Shown here piece after piece: positions 45,697 to 50,671 of a stretch of DNA of 50,671 nt (its first letter is position 1; each line of letters starts with the position of its first letter). The notes beneath the pieces were generated by a model, which saw nothing but the letters and a program-made list of their open reading frames with translations, made no database searches and had not been told where the DNA came from. Origin of the DNA: an uncultured SAR116 cluster alpha proteobacterium (GTDB lineage: Bacteria > Pseudomonadota > Alphaproteobacteria > Puniceispirillales > Marisalimonadaceae). Location: the NCBI GenBank assembly GCA_902517815.1, contig CABYED010000013.1, positions 1 to 50,671 on the forward strand, read 5' to 3'. A program made the translations under genes and the position numbers.

Positions 45697-47559
45697 ATGT
45701 TAAGATCTCTTCGTAACCAGACACAATCTATATTTTTTAAATGCTTTCTTTTCCTTTTAATCTGTGGGTTTGCTTTGTGGGGCGTTGGAGATTTGACTGG
45801 AGGATCACAAGGCAGAAGTGTTTTAAGCGTTGAAAATCAAAAAATCTCAGTTGAAGAAGCTCTTAATGAAATAAATAGAGCAAGATATATGCTGCCAGAT
45901 AGACCTAGTTTAGAAGATGCAATTAAAAATGGTATGTATAAAAGTGTATTGAATAAATTAGAACAAGAAATGTTAATCAATGAAGAAGCTAAATTTTTAG
46001 ACTTAAATGTTCCCTTATCTGAACAAATGAAATTAATTAAAGAAGAAAAAGCATTTAAAGATCCACTTGGTAAATTTTCACAAAATAAATTTATACAATC
46101 TCTTAAAAATGCAGGATTATCTGAAGAAAAATATTTAGATAATATTAAAACTGAATCAAATTTTAAACAGCTATCGATGCCGATAATGAATAATGATTAT
46201 TATAATGAAAAAATTATAAAGAAAATTATAGATTGGCAAAATGAAGTTAGGGATATTGAATATGAAATATTTAAAATTATAAATAAAAAAGAAATAAAAA
46301 AACCAAGTGACGATATTTTAAAAACTTTTTACAATAAAAATAAAAAATCTTATGAAATACCTCTAACAAGAGACATAAGATATTTAAAGCTTACTCCATC
46401 TTATTTTGAAGATCAGGTTGTAATAAATAAAAAACGACTAGATGAAGAATATAAAATCGAGAAATCTAATTATAAAACAGAAGAAACAAGAGAGATACTT
46501 CAAATAACTACACAAAATGAGAGTAAAGCGAATGAATTTGTTGATTTAATTAAAAAAGGTAAAAATTTTAATGATCTTGCTAAAAATATTTTTAATCTTC
46601 AAAAATCAGACACAAATATTGGTTTTTTAAAAAAATCCGACCTTCCTTTAGAAAGTTCTGATTTAGTTTTTAATGCACAATTGAATAAAACTTTAGGTCC
46701 TATAAAAACTAAGTTTGGATTTAGTATTTACAAAATAATCACTATTTCACCAAAAACAGAAGCTAATTATGAAGTTATTATAAAAGATATTAGAAACAAA
46801 TTAATCAAAGAACTATCTGTGGAAATACTCTTTGAAAAACTCGATGAAATTGAAGATTTAATTGCTGAGGGTAATAATATTGACGAAATTATAAAATCAA
46901 ACATCTTTAAAAAGAAAATTCCTATAAAAAATTTAAAAAAAATATCTAGACAAGGATTTATTTACTCATATGAAGAAGAAATAAGCTTTTTAGATAAAAA
47001 ACCTGAATTTATTAAGAACGTATGGAATACAGAAGTTAATGAATTAAGTGATATTTTTAATTCAAATGAGGATAATTATTATATTATAGAAATTATTAAT
47101 GAAAATAAAAGTGAAATTCCAACATTTGAACAAGCAAAAAATAAAGTTTTTGATCAATGGCTTAAACAGGCATCTATTTTAAAAACAAAGGAAAAATTTA
47201 AAAATATACTTTCCTCAAAAAATAATAATTTATCACTTAAATCTTCTATAAAGAGAAAAGATAAGACCCTAGGAAATATAGATGACCAATATTTAATAAA
47301 TAGAATTTTTGAAATTGATAATAAAGAATTAGAAATATTGGTATCAGCTAACAATTTAATTGCAATTAAGATTATTAAAACTAGGACGGACAATTATAAT
47401 TTTAATGAAAAAACATTTAAAGATTTAAATCTAAGTTTTTCTAAAAGTTTTTTTAATGATATCTCTAACTATTATGTTCAACATCTAGCTTCAAAACATA
47501 AATTAGAGAGAAACTTTGAGAATTTAGAAAATTTTTTTGTGGGACAAGAAAATAATTAA
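45697..47559 (+). CDS. ppiD: PpiD/SurA-type periplasmic folding factor
   Basis: This protein of 620 residues is anchored by one N-terminal membrane helix (about 14-32, FFKCFLFLLICGFALWGVGD), with the rest in the periplasm. The N-terminal SurA-N-like chaperone region (about 40-180) includes MLPDRPSLEDAIKNGMYKSVLNKLEQEMLINEEAKFLDL. A parvulin-like domain sits near 265-355 (EETREILQITTQNESKANEFVDLIKKGKNFNDLAKNI...LGPIKTKFGFSIYKI). A long Lys/Asn/Glu-rich C-terminal part follows. PpiD helps proteins leaving SecYEG to fold; the parvulin domain is often catalytically weak. The place beside tpiA-secG is usual. The stop overlaps the merR gene by four bases (convergent). Confidence 0.9.
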   Translation: MLRSLRNQTQSIFFKCFLFLLICGFALWGVGDLTGGSQGRSVLSVENQKISVEEALNEINRARYMLPDRPSLEDAIKNGMYKSVLNKLEQEMLINEEAKFLDLNVPLSEQMKLIKEEKAFKDPLGKFSQNKFIQSLKNAGLSEEKYLDNIKTESNFKQLSMPIMNNDYYNEKIIKKIIDWQNEVRDIEYEIFKIINKKEIKKPSDDILKTFYNKNKKSYEIPLTRDIRYLKLTPSYFEDQVVINKKRLDEEYKIEKSNYKTEETREILQITTQNESKANEFVDLIKKGKNFNDLAKNIFNLQKSDTNIGFLKKSDLPLESSDLVFNAQLNKTLGPIKTKFGFSIYKIITISPKTEANYEVIIKDIRNKLIKELSVEILFEKLDEIEDLIAEGNNIDEIIKSNIFKKKIPIKNLKKISRQGFIYSYEEEISFLDKKPEFIKNVWNTEVNELSDIFNSNEDNYYIIEIINENKSEIPTFEQAKNKVFDQWLKQASILKTKEKFKNILSSKNNNLSLKSSIKRKDKTLGNIDDQYLINRIFEIDNKELEILVSANNLIAIKIIKTRTDNYNFNEKTFKDLNLSFSKSFFNDISNYYVQHLASKHKLERNFENLENFFVGQENN

Positions 47560-47909
47560 TCAATATTTTTTTTAATTAAATTCAAACCTTGTTGAATTAA
47601 ATCAATTGACTTATTTAATTTTTTATTTTTATCGTCATCAATTTTTTTTGTATCTTTTGAACTTTTTTTGTCAATTATACTTACTGCTCCTTTAATAGTA
47701 AAACCATCTTCATAAAGTAATTTTTTAATTATTAACAAAGTATCAATATCGTCTGAGGAATAAAAACGCCTTCCACTTAAATTTTTTTTTGGATTAATGG
47801 AAGAGAATTTCTTTTCCCAAAACCTTAATACATGGGATTGAACACCAATAATTTCAGCTGTTTTGGATATCGTAAAAAAAGAATTTTGATTAAACTTTAA
47901 GTCTGACAT
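47556..47909 (-). CDS. MerR-family transcriptional regulator
   Basis: This 117-residue protein has an N-terminal MerR winged helix: FFTISKTAEIIGVQSHVLRFWEKKFSSINPKKNLSGRRFYSSDDIDTLLIIKKLLYEDGFTIKGAVSII. The short Lys/Asp-rich helical tail has no metal-binding cysteines, so it is not a metal sensor. This exact arrangement, a short MerR gene just after ihfA and fabH-plsX, is widely conserved in alphaproteobacteria, but its target is not known to me. Five bases from ihfA. Confidence 0.93.
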   Translation of the reverse strand: MSDLKFNQNSFFTISKTAEIIGVQSHVLRFWEKKFSSINPKKNLSGRRFYSSDDIDTLLIIKKLLYEDGFTIKGAVSIIDKKSSKDTKKIDDDKNKKLNKSIDLIQQGLNLIKKNID

Positions 47910-47914
47910 TATTT

Positions 47915-48205
47915 CTATTTAAAAAATGACTTTAATATATTAGAAGAACTAAAAGTAACTACATTTCTTTCAGTTATAGGAACTTCTATACCAGTTTTTG
48001 GGTTTCTTCCAATTCTAGATTTTTTGTATCTTACAGAAAAAGTTCCAAATGAGGATATTTTAACATCATCTCCCTTTTCAAGTTCATTTAAAATAAACTC
48101 AAAAATTTCTTCAATTATTTTTGAAGAATCAGATAAAGACAATCCCACATTTTCACTTATAGCCTCAATAATATCATTTCTAGTCCAAGTTTTTTTCATA
48201 AACAT
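47915..48205 (-). CDS. ihfA: Integration host factor subunit alpha
   Basis: This nucleoid DNA-bending protein of 96 residues belongs to the HU/IHF family. It opens KKTWTRNDIIEAISENVGLSLSDSSKIIEEIFEFI. The beta-arm region RIGRNPKTGIEVPITERNVVTF contains the conserved proline that intercalates into DNA. The assignment to alpha rather than beta rests on the fabH-ihfA-merR context. An ATG two codons in (MKKTW) is an equally likely start. Confidence 0.93.
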   Translation of the reverse strand: MFMKKTWTRNDIIEAISENVGLSLSDSSKIIEEIFEFILNELEKGDDVKISSFGTFSVRYKKSRIGRNPKTGIEVPITERNVVTFSSSNILKSFFK

Positions 48206-48241
48206 ATATTAGTATAATTTAATTAACTTAAAAGTTTTTTT

Positions 48242-49231
48242 TTATAAAATTTTTGGTTTACCAATTCTTATAATAGAAGCCCCCCAACTCAAACCACCAC
48301 CAATAGCATGCAGTCCAATTAAATTTCCATTTAAAATTTTATTTGAGGAAACAGCACTTTCTAAAGCCAGAGGAATTGAGGCGGCTGATGTGTTGCCATG
48401 ATCTTTTACCGTGGAAATAACCTTATTAACATCAATCTTCATTTTGTCAGCAACAGCTAATATTATTCGTTGATTTGCTTGATGAGGAACCAACCAATCT
48501 AGTTCATCAATTTTTTTGTTTGAAGCTTTTAAGGCTTCTTCAAGAGAGGAAGAAAGTTTATCTACAGCATGTTTAAAAACTTCTTTACCTTCCATTTCAA
48601 TGAAACCTATTTTTTGACTTGTTGATACTCCACCATTAGTTTTTAATAAGTCATAAAATTGACCATCTGAATGAATAATATTGGATAAAATTCCCCAATC
48701 ATCATACCTACTTTCTATATTTTTAATTTTTTGAAGAATTATGGCTCCTGCGCCATCTCCAAATAATACAGAAGTAGATCTATCTTTCCAATCTAATAAC
48801 TTTGACATAGAGTCTGCACCAATTACCAAACAATTTTTATAATTACCTTCTGTCATCATTGATTTAGCAACAGATAATGCAAAAACAAATCCAGCACATA
48901 CAGCCTGGACATCAAAAGAAACTGCATTAATTTCTAATTTTTTTTGAACTAATGTTGCAGTTGACGGAAAAGTATTATCTGGAGTCGTTGTAGCTAAAAT
49001 TATTAAATCGATTTCATTTTTAGAAATTTGAGCATTTTCTATAGCTTTGTTGGCTGCAAAAAAAGCCAAATCAGATGTTTTTTCATTATCTGATACAAAA
49101 TGACGACTCTTTATACCAGATCTTTTAGAAATCCACTCATCTGAAGTGTCAACAAAATTTGAAAGGGTTTCATTTGAACATTTATTTGTTGGTAAGTAAG
49201 ATCCTACACCAGTTATCAATATTTTATACAA
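48242..49231 (-). CDS. fabH: 3-oxoacyl-ACP synthase III (KAS III)
   Basis: This enzyme of 329 residues starts fatty-acid synthesis by condensing acetyl-CoA with malonyl-ACP. The catalytic Cys is at 112 in VQAVCAGFVFAL, His in WLVPHQANQRI, and Asn in DHGNTSAASIPLAL. TSDEWISKRSGIKSRHF and the C-terminal GGGLSWGASIIR are typical. The start is TTG, with GGGAG about 11 bases upstream. It lies 30 bases downstream of plsX. Confidence 0.98.
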   Translation of the reverse strand: MYKILITGVGSYLPTNKCSNETLSNFVDTSDEWISKRSGIKSRHFVSDNEKTSDLAFFAANKAIENAQISKNEIDLIILATTTPDNTFPSTATLVQKKLEINAVSFDVQAVCAGFVFALSVAKSMMTEGNYKNCLVIGADSMSKLLDWKDRSTSVLFGDGAGAIILQKIKNIESRYDDWGILSNIIHSDGQFYDLLKTNGGVSTSQKIGFIEMEGKEVFKHAVDKLSSSLEEALKASNKKIDELDWLVPHQANQRIILAVADKMKIDVNKVISTVKDHGNTSAASIPLALESAVSSNKILNGNLIGLHAIGGGLSWGASIIRIGKPKIL

Positions 49232-49261
49232 AATCTTTGAATCTCCCGGAAATATAACTTT

Positions 49262-50281
49262 TTAAAGGGTATATTCTATTTTACTTATTTTATTTTTTAA
49301 ATCAGATATAAAATTATATCTAACCATATCAACAGCAACACCAATCGCATTTGCAAATCCAAAAGAGTCCGTGCCTCCATGACTTTTTACAGCTACACCA
49401 TTGAGACCCAAAAATACCGCCCCATTGTATTTTCTAGGATCCATTTGAAGTTTAAAATTATTTATTGCTTTTTTAGCAAAAAAATAACCAAGTTTTGAAC
49501 TAAGCGAACTTGTAAGTGCTCTTTTTAAATAAGAGGTTACTAATAGGGCGGTGCCCTCAGCGGTTTTAAGTGAAATATTACCACTAAACCCATCTGCAAT
49601 TATAACATCTGCTATGCCCTTTGCAATTTTATCTCCCTCTATAAAACCCTTGTAATTAATTTGTTTGTCTAAGCTATATAAAATTTTTGATGCTTCTTTT
49701 ATATAATCTAATCCCTTTTGTTCTTCTTCACCAATATTTAGAAGAGAAATCGAAGGGTCTTTTATACCCATAACGATATTAGCAAAAGCTTGCCCCATGA
49801 AAGCAAACTGAACTAAATTTTTTTCATCACATTCAATATTGGCACCTAAATCTAACATACAACTTTCTCCAACTATTGTTGGAAAATAAGCGGCAATTGC
49901 AGGCCTTGTTATACCTTCCATGGGTCTTAGAATTAATTTTGACATTGCCATAAGTGCGCCAGTATTACCTGCTGAAACTATTGCATCTGCTTTACCTGAC
50001 TTAACAAGTTGTATGGCCATTCCCATAGATGAATTTTTACCTTTTCTAACTGCAATACTTGGCTTTTCATTTGCATCTATTATTTCATCAGTATGAATGA
50101 TGCTCGAATTTTTTAATATTTCAAATGAACTTACAAGGGGAAAAATTTTATCTTTGTTTCCAAAAAAAGAAAATCTCAAATTTGGATACCTTATTTTAGA
50201 TTGAGCAGCCCCTTCAATAACTATTTGAGGAGCATAATCACCACCCATTGCGTCTAATGATAAGTGAATTGATTGTGTCAA
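49262..50281 (-). CDS. plsX: Phosphate acyltransferase PlsX
   Basis: This enzyme of 339 residues makes acyl-phosphate from acyl-ACP for glycerolipid synthesis. Signature pieces are LSLDAMGGDYAPQIVIEGA, AIVSAGNTGALMAMSKLIL, MLDLGANIECDEKNLVQFAFMG, IADVIIADGFSGNISLKTAEG and NGVAVKSHGGTDSFGFANAI. The start is TTG with TTGGAGTTATT directly before it, the same leader as eno, which supports TTG as the true start. The 103 bases upstream separate it from the bc1 chaperone gene; the DUF177 (yceD) gene often found there is missing. Confidence 0.98.
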   Translation of the reverse strand: MTQSIHLSLDAMGGDYAPQIVIEGAAQSKIRYPNLRFSFFGNKDKIFPLVSSFEILKNSSIIHTDEIIDANEKPSIAVRKGKNSSMGMAIQLVKSGKADAIVSAGNTGALMAMSKLILRPMEGITRPAIAAYFPTIVGESCMLDLGANIECDEKNLVQFAFMGQAFANIVMGIKDPSISLLNIGEEEQKGLDYIKEASKILYSLDKQINYKGFIEGDKIAKGIADVIIADGFSGNISLKTAEGTALLVTSYLKRALTSSLSSKLGYFFAKKAINNFKLQMDPRKYNGAVFLGLNGVAVKSHGGTDSFGFANAIGVAVDMVRYNFISDLKNKISKIEYTL

Positions 50282-50384
50282 AATAACTCCAATGTAAATT
50301 TCAAAAGAACTTTAGAATATAAAATAGTAAACTATTAACAATAACGTTTAATTAATGCAAATTATAAAATCAGTGAAATTTAAA

Positions 50385-50671
50385 TCATTCAAAGAAATTA
50401 TCTAATTCAGGAAAATTGAATTTATTTGAAATAAAATATTCAATGTGTTTGTCTTTAAATTTGAAAATACATTTCTTACTAAATTTTACTAGCAATTTTG
50501 GTCCATTATCGTATTCTTTTTTGTTCCTGTAGATGTTTTTGATAAAGCTTTCTTCAAGTTTAACGTAATTATCATTTTCAAAACAATCACAATAAGCTTT
50601 TTGTCGTCCCATGTAAGCTCTTATCATATTCTTTATTTTAATATGTACTCCTGCATCACCAGCTCCCAATT
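50385..50671 (-). CDS. Ubiquinol-cytochrome c chaperone (CBP3-like), C-terminal part, cut by window edge
   Basis: The last 94-95 residues of a gene that continues past the window are visible. LGAGDAGVHIKIKNMIRAYMGRQKAYCDCF followed by LEESFIKNIYRN matches the conserved part of the ubiquinol-cytochrome c chaperone domain (CBP3/UQCC1), where relatives have GD-x-GVGKKVKKMAEAFYGR-x-AAY. These proteins help assemble cytochrome b of complex III. The first methionine-like codon seen (TTG at 50669) is internal, not the start. A chaperone gene upstream of plsX-fabH-ihfA is normal for alphaproteobacteria. Confidence 0.8.
   Translation of the reverse strand, partial: LGAGDAGVHIKIKNMIRAYMGRQKAYCDCFENDNYVKLEESFIKNIYRNKKEYDNGPKLLVKFSKKCIFKFKDKHIEYFISNKFNFPELDNFFE

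Noticed and set aside
1-50671. CRISPR array, insertion sequences, prophage, tRNA or rRNA genes
   Set aside because: No spaced direct repeats, transposase or phage proteins, and no tRNA-like cloverleaf or rRNA segment were seen in reading the gaps.

Overview
The window is strongly A+T-rich, densely packed bacterial chromosome with short intergenic gaps, many 1-10 base gene overlaps and frequent TTG starts. Gene content and order point to an alphaproteobacterium: ntrBC-ntrYX-trkA-dat-hflX, pdhA-pdhB (with a lipoyl domain on E1 beta)-pdhC-lpd-lipA-coq10, kdsA-pyrG-secG-tpiA next to ppiD, recG facing DUF502, sdhE-mfd, and a cytochrome bc1 chaperone-plsX-fabH-ihfA-merR. The base composition, compactness and a TAXI-type TRAP transporter suggest a streamlined marine lineage (low-GC groups such as HIMB59/AEGEAN-169 or relatives of SAR11). 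That placement is inference; no rRNA gene is present to test it.

Region 1 (1-12.7 kb) is the accessory part. It holds a lipoprotein of unknown function, a TAXI TRAP transporter (binding protein, then fused permease, with a perfect hairpin between them), a flavin reductase, a likely 6S RNA, and a tight operon of a duplicated DUF1538 membrane protein with two PII-like proteins. After these come a PaiB-like protein that appears to start at AUU, an HSL-type esterase, a Crp/Fnr regulator, a DSD1/D-threonine-aldolase-like PLP enzyme, glyoxalase I, and a small lipoprotein gene frameshifted at an A7 tract.

Region 2 (12.7-23.1 kb) holds DNA-repair and housekeeping genes: mfd, sdhE, recG, DUF502, mazG, a YdfG-like SDR, an inositol-monophosphatase-family enzyme and hflX. 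Region 3 (23.1-31.5 kb) is a minus-strand signalling block, in transcription order ntrB, ntrC, ntrY, ntrX, trkA and a D-amino-acid-transaminase-like gene. NtrC has lost both the GAFTGA loop and the Walker B acidic pair, and NtrX also lacks GAFTGA, so sigma-54 activation by either protein looks unlikely. hfq, usually just upstream of hflX, is absent from this spot.

Region 4 (31.6-50.7 kb) is central metabolism and envelope biogenesis: ispDF-pgpA-pncC on the plus strand; then on the minus strand eno, ftsB-like, pdhABC, lpd, lipA and coq10 (eno and ftsB lie upstream of pdhA), with kdsA, pyrG, secG and tpiA further upstream; ppiD on the plus strand; and finally the bc1 chaperone fragment, plsX, fabH, ihfA and merR on the minus strand.

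The best candidates for something new are the DUF1538/twin-PII operon, the compact 6S RNA, and the nitrogen two-component cluster with a degenerate NtrC. No CRISPR array, insertion sequence, prophage, tRNA or rRNA gene was seen.
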